Below are positions 31,131 through 41,051 of a stretch of DNA of 64,000 nucleotides, in pieces; position 1 is the stretch's first letter, and each line of letters starts with the position of its first letter. The notes below the pieces were generated by a model. It was not told where the DNA came from. It worked only from the letters and a program-made list of their open reading frames with translations, and made no database searches. Location: contig CM051457.1 of assembly GCA_028274465.1 (NCBI GenBank), forward strand, positions 71,212,496 through 71,276,495. The letters are read 5' to 3'. Both the position numbers and the translations under genes were made by a program. Origin of the DNA: Plantago ovata (taxonomy: Eukaryota; Streptophyta; Magnoliopsida; Lamiales; Plantaginaceae).

Positions 31131-32291
31131 TTAGAAGAAGTTTGTCCACGTGAGCGTACCTTTAGCCACACTTTTCGAGGAAGTCTCACGTCCAACCATG
31201 CTATAGACTCTTGGTTTGGCCTTCGCACTACTTCCTTGATTCCTTGAAGCGGTGCCTACAGATCTTCCTTCTTCGATCAGGGAGTTACGTCGCGGACAAT
31301 CATTGATCTTATGCTCCTTGCTTCCACATGCCAGGCATACACCTTGCTTCCTCCAACAGTTCTTCTCCTCATGAGTTGCGCCTCCGCAGAAATTGTAATT
31401 TCTTCGAGATGGTTGTTCAGCACTTTTGGCCACATGACGAGATCGACCTTTCTGCTCGGTGCGAGAATACTTGGGTGGAGAATGACGATCCTTGCTACTT
31501 CTGTGATCAGAACTCCTCTTTCGAGACCGTCGGGGTTCATAGTTCTCGAGTTCTCCCAGACCACTCTCTACCTCAGCGGCTAACTCCACTGCTTTAATGT
31601 AGGTGGGCATGTCGGTCCCGAACAGGCTGTAACGGATCTCTGAGTTCAGACCTTTCACAAAATGGCGCACCTTCTCCCTCTCGTCGTTTTGAAAGTGCGG
31701 TACATACTTCAGCAGTCGAGTGAACTCAGAGTCATATTCGGCGACATTCATATTTCCTTGCACCAAGGCTTGGAACTCATCTCTCCTGTTTTCGCGAACT
31801 AGGCGAGGCACGAACTTATCCATGAACTCCTTCTCAAAGTTCTCCCAAGTGCGGGCAACTGCTGCTTGTCTCCACCTTGCATCTACGGTCCTCCACCAAT
31901 TTCTTGCTGCTCCTTCAAACTGGAAAGCCGCGAGCTCAATCCTCCTTTCATCAGGGTAGTGCAAGATCGAGAACAGATTCTCCATGCTCTCCAGCCAAAG
32001 CTCAACTTTGCGGGCATTGGGTGCCCCATCGAACCTGTCCGGATGGAAACGAGCAAAACGTTCAGCAGCTTGATCAATCGTTTGAGTCGGTGGCGGTGGC
32101 GGCGGAGCTGGCTGAACAGGTGGTAGCTCAACGTTGCGCACGCTCTCACTGAAGTTGCCCAAAGGTGCAACGATCCGCTCCACTTGGTCCTGATTGCCAG
32201 CGTTGTTGTTGTTGCCATTGTTGTTGTGGTTGTCGTTGTCATTGGTGTTGCTATTTCCATTGCCGTTGCGGGTGGTGTTCCTTGGAGCCAT
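31131..32291 (-). CDS. Tekay B Gag, intact frame of 386 aa
   Basis: The protein starts MAPRNTTRNGNGNSN with an Asn-rich lead, then [58 protein letters not shown] and ELAAEVESGL, parallel to Gag of element A over its whole length. The second zinc knuckle CLACGSKEHKINDC is intact. The first reads YNFCGGATHEEKNC, so its first Cys is Tyr. The frame runs into KGTLTWTNFF and stops where the protease should begin. It would build the particle and package RNA. The frame is open although the element has no pol. That could be recent origin or continued use as a partner of complete elements. Confidence 0.88.
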   Translation of the reverse strand: MAPRNTTRNGNGNSNTNDNDNHNNNGNNNNAGNQDQVERIVAPLGNFSESVRNVELPPVQPAPPPPPPTQTIDQAAERFARFHPDRFDGAPNARKVELWLESMENLFSILHYPDERRIELAAFQFEGAARNWWRTVDARWRQAAVARTWENFEKEFMDKFVPRLVRENRRDEFQALVQGNMNVAEYDSEFTRLLKYVPHFQNDEREKVRHFVKGLNSEIRYSLFGTDMPTYIKAVELAAEVESGLGELENYEPRRSRKRSSDHRSSKDRHSPPKYSRTEQKGRSRHVAKSAEQPSRRNYNFCGGATHEEKNCWRKQGVCLACGSKEHKINDCPRRNSLIEEGRSVGTASRNQGSSAKAKPRVYSMVGRETSSKSVAKGTLTWTNFF

Positions 32292-33138
32292 CCTATCGTA
32301 ATTAGTCTAAGGTTAGTAACGTAATTAACCATCTTGAGTGAGTCTATCTTCAGGCGTAGACGTAATCTAAGGCACTATCTTAAGTCAACCTAGTGAACGA
32401 GCAAGAGACGCGTAAAAGATAACAAAAAGTGCTAATGTCAAAATCAAATTAGGGAGTCAAACGAAGATAGCAACTAATCACTAAGTAAATCCTCGAGTGT
32501 GTCTAACCTAGCGTGCAAGGCAGACATAAATTGAAAAAAAAAAACAAAAAGTAACGATAAGGCATAAATAACAAATTCATATGTTGTAGAAAAGGATCGT
32601 AAACATTAAGCATGCAATGAAAGTGTTCTCTCACAAAGTGATCAGTCATTTGACCTCGGTTAACATGAATCACTTAAATAGTCGGCCGCCTGCCAGTGAT
32701 TTATGTCGACTTTGGTTAAACAATAGATAACAGTATGACAGAACCAAGCAAAAACATATATGAACTTCGATAGGAAAAACAAATGCAAAAATAAGTGTTT
32801 AAACCTTAAAGCATGCAACTAGTTTTAAGCATACTTTTAAGCAAATACTCATGCAATTAATAAAAACAATATAATCGCCTTAAAGAAAATAGACAAAGTA
32901 ACAATCGTAAGCTTGTGAACTTAATAGAAGTTAAACAGAATGAATAGCAAGACAGTTTTGGAAGGCGGAAGAGAGAACAGTAGGACAGTTAACAGACGAA
33001 CATAACGGTTCAGAGTTAATGCGGAAGACCAAACTTTAGAAGAGACAGAACGAAGAATACTCAATCTAATCCAGCGACTTGGACCCTCACACGCACCCCA
33101 AAGGCCAGAAGACCCTATCCTAGCAAGCTCGAGTTTGA
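32292..33138 (-). other. Tekay B untranslated leader
   Basis: This is 0.85 kb of A-rich leader. It has no equivalent of the extra ORF of element A, and the only frame (32921-33184, 87 aa) has no protein-like pattern. The part next to the primer site (about 33080-33138) is similar to the same part of element A. Confidence 0.6.
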
Positions 33139-33156
33139 ACTCAAGCTCTGATACCA
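33139..33156 (-). other. Primer binding site of Tekay B
   Basis: On the minus strand TGGTATCAGAGCTTGAG begins two bases after the LTR end, complementary to the initiator-tRNA-Met 3' end in its first 12 bases. Confidence 0.88.
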
Positions 33157-33158
33157 AC

Positions 33159-35229
33159 TGTAACGGTACCGGTTTTGAAAACAAAATAATTTCTTAGAAA
33201 AGAAAATCCAAAAATAACTTTAATAGCAACGGACGGCAATTAATGCCAAAATAATCTTTGACGCGCACAGCGCTAACAGAACAAATAAATATCCAACGAT
33301 AAACTTAGAATTCAAATGAAACAACGAATGGAGAGAGTAAAAGTTCATCTTCTTATGGGAAATAAAAACCCAAGACACCCGAGACCCTTCTCTCAGTCGC
33401 TGGCATCCTACTCGCGAACATCCTCAGCAGTATCTGGAAGGAAGGAATTTTGAAAACATCCTCAACATACTTAGGACTTATATTTTTATGCGGAAGCATA
33501 CAGTAAAACAGTATATAGTAATAGGTACAAGATGTCACATATCCTTCCAGTTTTTCGCAAATAATAGGTTTAGGGTGAACACTCACCTTAACTTGTGAGC
33601 AAAAGATCCCAACGAGTGATGAGCTTACGGGTTAACGAACAACGGATAACCTAACAGGAAAGTACTAAACACACTTTAGAAGTCGAACGGACGGAAGGAA
33701 AAAGGTTGAAAGAGAAATGGTAAAGACGGGGTTCAAACTCGAGACCTCTAAGTTAGTCAAGCAAGAACCTAACCAACTAGGCTAGCAAGTCAAGTCAATA
33801 CTAACTTACAAAAACAGAAACTAAGTTTGAGACATTTTCAGAAATACTCTTTCGGTTTTCAGATTCTAGAAATTACCAAAATACCCTCAGTGGTAAATTG
33901 CAAAATAACCCTTTTTAAAAACAGACAGTACAAACAAACCAGAAGTTTTCCAAACATACTTAACAGTCCTCACAGAATAAAAAGGTTTACGAGAAAAGCT
34001 TTCTGTCAGTCAACTACGGTCAAAGGTAAAATTGCAAAAAGGTCCTTTAGGTTTTTAGATTTCCCAAATCAGTCCACAAAGTTCAGAACAGTAACAACAA
34101 GGTCCAAAACAGTCCTTTCGAGGTCAACAGGAAACCAAAGTCAACAAACAGTAACAACAATCTAACAACCTAAGTCCCGGTTCTCAGTTCGAATCAAAAT
34201 AATACGGTCAGAATGAACAAGGGTAAATCGGTCCAGGGGTAAAATCGTCCGAAACAGAATACTAACTTCGAATCGAAAGAAACAACAAAGGATTCGAGAT
34301 TTACCTTCGAATCAAACAGAAAGGAATAAAGCTGCGAATCAAAACGAAAATAAAGAATTAAAAACGAGATTCAATCGAAACGCAATCGAGTTTGAATCTG
34401 AAACGAAAGGTCAGAACAAGCTTACCGATCGAATTCGGATTCGAACGGACAGAAGTTCGAATCAGCGGCGAACCGACAGAACGAAACGGCGGTGCGGTTG
34501 CGGAACGAGGAACCGGAGCGGCGGCGCGCGTGAGACCGAGAGACCGCGAACGGATCGATCGAATTGATCGATCGACAAGCAGAGATCGGCGGACAGAGCA
34601 GGCGGCGCGGCGACAAGGCGGACGCGGCGGGGAACGGAAGACAGACAGAAGCGAGCGGCGGGATGAATCGGCGCGGCGGAGCACGAGAACGGACAACTGG
34701 AACGGAACAGAGACCGCGGCCGAGCTGATCGGGACAGAGATCGCGAACGGAGGCGACGGGCGAAACAAACGGCGGAAACACGCGAACGGAACAGAACGCG
34801 CGGCGGCGGCGGCGCGACGAGGTCGGCAACGGACGGAGGTGATCGGAGAAGACGGACGGCGCAGCAACAGTACAGAACTCTCTCTCTCTCTTTTTCCTCT
34901 TTCTCTCTATCTTTTCTTTCTTTCTTTTCTTTCTTCTTTCTTCTCTCTTTTCTTGATTCACGGCTGAAGAGAATGAGGGGGGCAGGAACCGACTAGGGTT
35001 AGGGTTAGGTTAGTACTGGGCCGGTCAATGGGCCTTTGACTGGATCAATAATGGGCCAAAAAGGGGTCAGAACGGTCCAGGCTTCCAGATCGATCCAAAC
35101 GTATGAAACGAACTTACTTACGCGAAAATAATTAAATAATTATCGAATAAATAGTTTACTCTGATAATTAATTAACTAAAAATTAATAAAATAATAGAAT
35201 AATAATTAAAAAAAAAACGTGGTGTTACA
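33159..35229 (-). repeat. Tekay B 5' LTR with internal deletion
   Basis: This 2071-base LTR lacks about 490 bases present in the 3' LTR (28588 to about 29070). The joint at 33451-33467 carries CATCCTCA, copied from 30 bases away, as templated filler. In its tRNA-like unit (33706-33792) the B box reads GTTTGAAC on the minus strand, a CpG loss, and the T-run is interrupted. GC-rich block 34400-34870 and CT tract 34877-34950 are as in the partner LTR. Confidence 0.9.
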
Positions 35230-35234
35230 GTAAC

Positions 35235-35259
35235 GAATGACCTTCTTTTCAGAACTCAT
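35235..35259 (-). pseudogene. Start codon part of the extra ORF of Tekay A
   Basis: The minus strand reads ATG at 35259-35257 and encodes MSSEKKVI before the target copy GTAAC and element B. The frame resumes exactly at 28297, which supports the extra ORF having been one unit before B inserted. Confidence 0.55.
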
Positions 35260-35518
35260 ACCTATCTGTAAACACACGCGTATTTAACTAGTTAATAACT
35301 ACTCAAAATCAGAACAACCACGGAAGGTCAACAGTTTCAAAAACGGGTCAGAAAAGTCGTCAGAATTAGAACAGAGAAGATGAAGAAACGGTTTAAGGTT
35401 AGTACGCAAGACTCGAATCAGAAAAGCACCGGAAAATACAAGACCTAACCAGCGACTCGGACCCTCACACACACCCCAAAGGTCAAAAGGTCATATCCTA
35501 GCAAGCTGGAGTTTGAAC
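35260..35518 (-). other. Tekay A untranslated leader
   Basis: This is 0.26 kb between primer site and extra ORF. Its part near the primer site is similar to element B. No other signal is seen. Confidence 0.6.
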
Positions 35519-35534
35519 TCAAGCTCTGATACCA
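35519..35534 (-). other. Primer binding site of Tekay A
   Basis: The minus strand has TGGTATCAGAGCTTGAG two bases inside the LTR end at 35537, as in element B. Confidence 0.88.
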
Positions 35535-35536
35535 AC

Positions 35537-38125
35537 TGTAACGGTATCGGTTTTGAAAACATAATAATTTCTTGAAAAAGAAAATCTAAAATAACTTTAA
35601 TATCAACGGTCGGCAATTAATGCCAAAATAATCTTTGACGCGCACAACGCTAACAGAAACAAGTAAATATCCAACGATAAACTTAGAATTCAAATGAAAC
35701 AACGAGTGAAGACAGCAAAAAGTTCATCTTCTTATTTTGAAATAAAAGCCCAAGACACCCCAGACCCTTCTCTCAGTCGCTGGCATCCTATTCGCGAACA
35801 TCCTCAGCAGCATCTGGAAGGAAGGAATTTTGAAAACAAGAGAGTGTAAGATAAAGGATCTCAGTGAGGTTTTAAGTTAAAAACAGAAAGTAAACAATTT
35901 TGAAATCAAAATCCTTTTCAGAAAAACAAACAAAGAGAACAGATCACATAACAGAATAACAGAACAGATAAGTTGAAGACCGTTGGTGCAGCCCGCCTTA
36001 TTGCTCCTACTCCCAGAATGCCCTTATAACTCCCTCCAGAGGGTGCACAACTCCGGACAGAACAGAAACTCCCGTGTACTTTGGGGAAACAGAACCTACG
36101 ACCCTAATAGACCTCAGCGACTTCTGCCTCGCGCCTAAAAGGGATTAGACTAGGCAATAATCAAGCAAACCCGATAGTCCTCTACTACCCAAGCCTACCT
36201 TATTACGACCTAATCGACCGGTCACACAGAAACACAACAGATACAGAACAACAGATACAGATAATCAAACACCGAGAGGTGTTCCTGCATAAAAGTCAGT
36301 CCAGAACAGAGTAGCAATAAACAGAAAAAGTAAATAGTCATACTTAGGACTCAAATACTTTTACGCGGAAGCATACAGTAAAACAGTATATGTAGTAGTA
36401 GGTACAAGTTGTCACATATCCTTCCAGTTTTTCGCAAATAAATAGGTTTAGGGGTGAACACTCACCTTAACGTGCAAGCAAAAGATCTCCAACGAGTAAT
36501 GAGCTTACGGGTTATCGAACAACGGAGAACCTAAAAGGAAAGTACTAATTACACTTCAGAAGTCGAACGGACGGAAGGAAAAAGGTTGAAAAAGAAGTGG
36601 TAAAGACGGGGTTCGAACTCGGGACCTCTAAGTTAGTCAAGCAAGAACCTAACCAACTAGGCTAGCAAGTCAAGTCATTATTAAATTACAAAAACAGAAA
36701 CTAAGTTGAAACATTTTCAGAAACTCTTTCGGTTTTCAGACTGTGAAAATTACCAAAATACCCTCAGGGGTAAATTGCAATCCTTTTCAAAATCTGAAAG
36801 TACAAACAAAACCAGAAGTTTCCAAACATACATATCTGTCCTCACAGAATAAAATGGTTTACGAAAAAGTCTTCTGTCAGTCAACTATGGTCAAAGTCAA
36901 ATGGCAAAAAGGTCCCTTAGGTTTTCAAACTTCCCAAAACAGTCCACAAGGTTCAAATCAATAACATTAAAGTCCAATTCAGTCCTTTTCAAAGTCAACA
37001 GCAAACTACGGTCAACATACGAGGTCAAATCAACACAAGTCCAACAATCAGTAACAACAATCTAACAAATCCCAAGTCCCGGTTCTTAGTTCGAATCAAA
37101 TAACAACATGGCCAGATTGAACAAGGTTAAAATGGTCCAGGGGCAAAAAGTCCAAAACAAATACGACTTTCGAATCGAAAGAAACAGTAAAGAAATCGAG
37201 GTTACCTTCGAACGGGGATAGAGGGTTGAAACAATCTGCAATTCGAATCAATACCAAAAAGAAAAGAAATCAAAACGAGATTCAACCGAAACGCAATCGA
37301 GATTGAAATCCAAACCGGTCAAGGAAGGAATGGCTTACCGACTCGGATCGGAACAGAAAGAACCGGCAAGATCGAATCGGCAGCGTCGAGCGAACCGGCA
37401 CGGAGCGGCGAACGGATCGATCGATCGATCGGGTTCGAACGGACAGAACGGAACCGACGGCGCGATGAACGGAGCGGCCGGCGCGCGTGCGGTCAGCTGA
37501 ACGGGACTGGCGGATCGGAAAAGACGACGGACAGGCGACACGGGTCGGATCGACGGCGCGAATCGCTGCGAACGATCGAGACAGACGAACGGCGGCGGTA
37601 ACAATGACGGACCGAACAGATCGATCGATCTGGATAACACGGTCACAACGCGGCGGCGGAACGGAACTGACGGATCGATCGATCCGAGCAGCAAGATACT
37701 ACGCGGCGGCGGCACGGCGACTGAGCGGACGGAGTCAGGCGGACGGCGGAGCACGAGCGGAACAGCAGCAACACTCTCTCTCTCTCTTTCTCTCTCTTCT
37801 CTCTTTTTTCTCTTTCTTTTCTTTTCTTTCTCTTATGCGTTTTGACGGCAAGCAAGAAGTTGAGGAGGGAGTAAACTGATTAGGGTTAGGGTTTAGTTAC
37901 TGATGGGCCGGTCAATGGGCTTTGACTGGGCTAAAGAATGGGCCAAAGAGGTCAGAAAGTTCAGACTTCCAGCTTGATCCAAACGTAACGAAACGAACTA
38001 GTTTACGCGAAATTAATTAAATAATTATCGAATAAATAATTTACTCTGATAATTAATTAACTAAATTAAATAATTAAATAATAAAATAATAAATAAATAA
38101 TTAAAAAAAAAGACGGGGTGTTACA
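35537..38125 (-). repeat. Tekay A 5' LTR
   Basis: The LTR is 2589 bases and very close to the 3' LTR at 20358-22969. The tRNA-like unit at 36588-36672 has A box, B box and T5 run. The CpG/GATC block is at 37330-37770, the CT tract at 37772-37835 and the telomere-like TTAGGGTTAGGGTTTAG at about 37880-37896. No gene. Confidence 0.92.
36588..36672 (-). promoter_or_regulatory. tRNA-like Pol III unit in Tekay A 5' LTR
   Basis: Same layout as at 4400-4478, with TAGCCTAGTTGG and GTTCGAACCCC both perfect on the minus strand. Confidence 0.65.
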
Positions 38126-38130
38126 AGAGC

Positions 38131-39495
38131 ACTGCTCATAGTCGTTCATAGTTGTGATTGGTAAAACCGCTGGCCAGCGTATCAATATTATTATGATAGT
38201 GATAATAGATATTCGATTCACCAAGCAACTCACTGAAGACGCCCGTGGATGTATTATTGGGATAGACACTTCATCTATCCTAGATGCATTCGAGTCAGTC
38301 AGATGAAGGGACGTTACCATCGCCGCGTTGAGCGCAACATACTTCACAACGAAAGGGTTTGCTTTGAGAAACCTCTGAAACGTCCTCATGTATTAATATT
38401 GCAAATGCAATCGTCTAGGAATTCCATTTTGCCTAGTCTAAGACTTGTTTAATACAATGAGGCCCTATGGGTCACACTATGTGGTGATTCAGCTTATCCG
38501 AATATCCTTGAAGATGAAATCACAATTAATTTAGAATTAATTGTGATTGATGGATTATAATTGATTTGGAATTAATTATAAAAATTTGTGGCTCAATTAA
38601 TGATTTGGAATTATTAATTGAATGGACTAATTGTATTTTAGGTAAATACAATTAAAGATTATATTTTAGAAATATAATAGAGGTTTGATTTGAAAGGACA
38701 TGTTAATTTATAATTAATATATGCACATGGGCAAAATCTACTTGGAGTTTGAATTGCCTTAGAATTATAAGTGGGTCCCAAAATCGGGACCCACCTAACC
38801 CCCCTTGGATGCGCGCGCGCGCAGCAGCAGTAGGGGAAGGATTTCGACTCCTTCCTCTATTAGAAGTCAAGGGATAAGTTAGATTTTCCTGATTGAGTTT
38901 TAATTTGATTGGGAATGAATCTAGAATTGAATTGGTTTCCTAGTGCGATAAGAATTAGATTCTTATTCCTTTATGAAGTATAATTGATTATTCTTTAGGG
39001 TTCTATTGACTACTATATATAGTAGACTATTAGAGTGCTTTTACTATCGATGGTTGAACACAGTTGATTCAAGATCATTCTTTCTACCAGTTTTCTTAGA
39101 GAAAATAAAAGCTCTCCCCTACCTCTCCTCTAGCCACGCGCACGCCACCCTCACCGGAGGAGAACTGCCGCCCATCTTCTTGGCCACATCAAGAATATCC
39201 TAGCATTCTTTCCGATAAACTGTTCATCCGTGGATACCAAGGTTGAGGTTCAAGGAGCTGGAAACTAACTTTATTGTCTTGCAGATAATCAAAGTATTGC
39301 AGATATCTTCGACTTCGATGAAGGAGAAGATTCACCGGACTATTACGAAGACTTGATACCTGTGCTTTTGGAGTATTGTAAGTCTTCGGATTAACGTGTT
39401 TAATACTATATACATGATCAATTAACCTGCATGTTAAGAAAATTTTGAAATTTCGCTGCGTACCCTAGGGGTAACTCTGACCATATTTTCTTACA
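38131..39495 (+). repeat. Angela 3' LTR, last part
   Basis: Direct-orientation LTR resumes after the AGAGC copy (ACTGCTCATAGTCG) and runs to TTTTCTTACA at 39495. It includes the AT hairpin row (about 38520-38730) and the TATA palindrome at 39010-39025. The Tat gag frame continues right after it. Confidence 0.92.
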
Positions 39496-39500
39496 GTCTG

Positions 39501-40908
39501 CCTCCAAAAATTTCTCGCATAATTGCTCTAGGTCTTTCTCAGTTTCCACATGGGACCTCGCAAGTTCGTCCTGAAGCTTCTCATTGGTGGTATTTCCATA
39601 CAAGTATTCCTTTCGCTCCTTGGCTCCGTGAGCCTCTAATTGGTATGCCGCTTCATGGAACCTTGTCAAGAATTCTCTCAAGTCCTCCGACGGTCTTTGG
39701 ACGATTTCGGCCAAGTACTTGACTCATCTTTTCTTCCGAATCACTTTCTCAAATCTTTTGATGAATTGAGATGTGAGTTCTTTGTAGGATGTGATGGATC
39801 CATTGTCTAAGTTAGACCACCAAACCATTGCCTCTCCACAAAGTGTCGAGGGGAAGATCAATGCCTTGGTGTTGGGATCATGTCCGTGGGCTTCCATCTT
39901 GGTGCCAAACCTTACAAGGTGGTTCTTCGGACAGCTAGTACCATCATAATTTTCCAAAGTTGGGAATCCTCTATCGGTCTTCACCACATGAGTTCTTATG
40001 GCATCACATAGTGCGCTTGGCTCCATATCTTTTTCTTTCTCTTGTACGCTTGTTTTCAATGCATCTATTTGTGCTCCAATGTCTTTTCTTTGGGCTTTCA
40101 GCTCTTCAAGGTTTAGCCTCCTCCCGGTCATGGGGTTAAAGCCTATCATTGGAGTGACTTGTGCCACTGTCCTAACACCATTATTTTCTGCCATCGCTTC
40201 CGGACGGTTCTGAGGAGTGGTTTGATTTGGAAGAGTTGGCGGATTGACGACTTGGAGTTGAAGTTGGTCCGGAGGAACTTAGAGATGGTCCGGGGGATGT
40301 GGGTCATTGGGTGCTTGCGAGGCCCTTACCCTTCGGTTGATTATTTCTCTCAAGTCTCCCGGAGCTCCTTGGGGACCTAACCTTGATTGCATGCCTTGGG
40401 GCCCCAGCCTTGATAGTACGCCTTGGGGTCCCAGACTTGAGTGAATTGGCCTAGGAATCGCTCAAGATTGAGCTTCATCCTGAGCGGGATGTGCTCTTGC
40501 GCGAATGGGTGCGGGTTCTTGCACTTGGGACTGCCTTTGGGCCCTTATTTCTTCCTCTACTCTTGCTGCCTCATTTTCTCCTAGGCATCCTTGGATGGTC
40601 AGGAGGAACAATACGTATTGCGCCTCCGTGAAGCCAAAGTCCACGGGACGGACTACTCGTCCGTTGGGAAGGGTAAAGTTCATTTCTGTCGGTTGATCGT
40701 GCCTTGGGGCCGGTTGAGTTCGCCTTGGGACCGGTTGAGCGGAATTCCTTAATGTGCCAAAACTGGATCCGACGGGAATCCCTTGAGGTGCATTTTCGGA
40801 AACTCCTTCCTCCGGAGCAGTGACGCTTGCCGGTGCTTCATCGAGCAAGTCGTCGTACGTGTAATCATCAACATTATCATTTCTAACTGCCCTACCGCCG
40901 TTGCCCAA
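39501..40908 (-). pseudogene. Tat Gag N-terminal and capsid parts, broken
   Basis: Three frames make up the region. 40462-40908 (148 aa) starts MGNGGRAVRNDNVDDYTYDD and is Pro/Gln-rich. A TGA ends it; the next stretch carries three LGPQG units nine residues apart (about 40350-40440). 39724-40194 (156 aa) has MIGFNPMTGRRLNLEELKAQ and AMVWWSNLDNGSITSYKELT. 39418-39714 has RPSEDLREFLTRFHEAAYQL, the late capsid part. Together these are the Gag layout of Tat elements, in which a long N-terminal arm precedes the capsid. The last frame runs into the Angela LTR at 39495; its true continuation is at 10895. Confidence 0.82.
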
Positions 40909-41032
40909 TGGGGGACGGCCCCGAGGACGAGCAGGTGGTGGTCCAGCGACAGCGGTGCAAGGCAGGTACTTCTTCTGGGATTAACCATCCTCCGGACCAC
41001 GCTAGTAGGGCGAGGGTGACCTTTTGATCGGT

Positions 41033-41050
41033 TGCCACAGACGGCGCCAA
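41033..41050 (-). other. Primer binding site of Tat element
   Basis: On the minus strand TTGGCGCCGTCTGTGGCA follows the LTR end after one or two bases. This GGCGCCGTCTGTGG form is usual in Tat-lineage elements. Confidence 0.85.
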
Positions 41051-41051
41051 A

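Larger units (their letters stand above)
28298..35229 (-). mobile_element. Tekay element B, gag-only, nested in element A
   Basis: LTRs 28298-30847 and 33159-35229 flank a 2.3-kb interior. The target duplication is GTAAC (28293-28297, 35230-35234). The interior has the primer site, an 0.87-kb leader, one complete gag frame and a 0.28-kb 3' remnant; protease, RT, RNase H and integrase are gone. The LTRs are closer to one another than to those of element A (for example AATCCAAAAATAAC versus AATCTAAAATAAC near the ends). So it is an independent insertion of a different subfamily, not a duplication of A. Confidence 0.9.
20358..38125 (-). mobile_element. Tekay/Del Gypsy element A, complete but split by element B
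   Basis: Terminal TG..CA bases and a perfect AGAGC duplication (20353-20357, 38126-38130) bound the element. On the minus strand it reads LTR 38125-35537, primer site, leader, extra ORF, gag-PR-RT-RH-IN-chromodomain (27534-22906), purine tract, LTR 22969-20358. Element B (28298-35229) sits in the extra ORF. Without B the element is about 10.8 kb. The long LTRs (about 2.6 kb), the C-terminal chromodomain and the domain order place it in the Tekay (Del) chromoviruses. Confidence 0.92.
10901..39495 (+). mobile_element. Tandem Angela-type Copia array (LTR-int-LTR-int-LTR)
   Basis: The array reads: 40-base LTR stub (10901-10940), truncated RNase H end (10941-11517), full LTR (11518-13609), full-length interior (13610-18767), and a third LTR in pieces from 18768 to 39495. 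Outer bases are TG..CA, and the flanks CTCTG (10896-10900) and GTCTG (39496-39500) look like a target duplication with one change. The Tat gag frame on both sides is continuous apart from this insert. A shared central LTR is what unequal recombination between LTRs gives. The third LTR was later hit by Tekay A and rearranged by an inverted LTR piece. Confidence 0.85.

Noticed and set aside
22970-35536. One multi-LTR Tekay array formed by unequal recombination
   Set aside because: The inner LTR pair has its own perfect GTAAC duplication, and the outer pair AGAGC. LTR subtypes also differ. Simple nesting explains everything.
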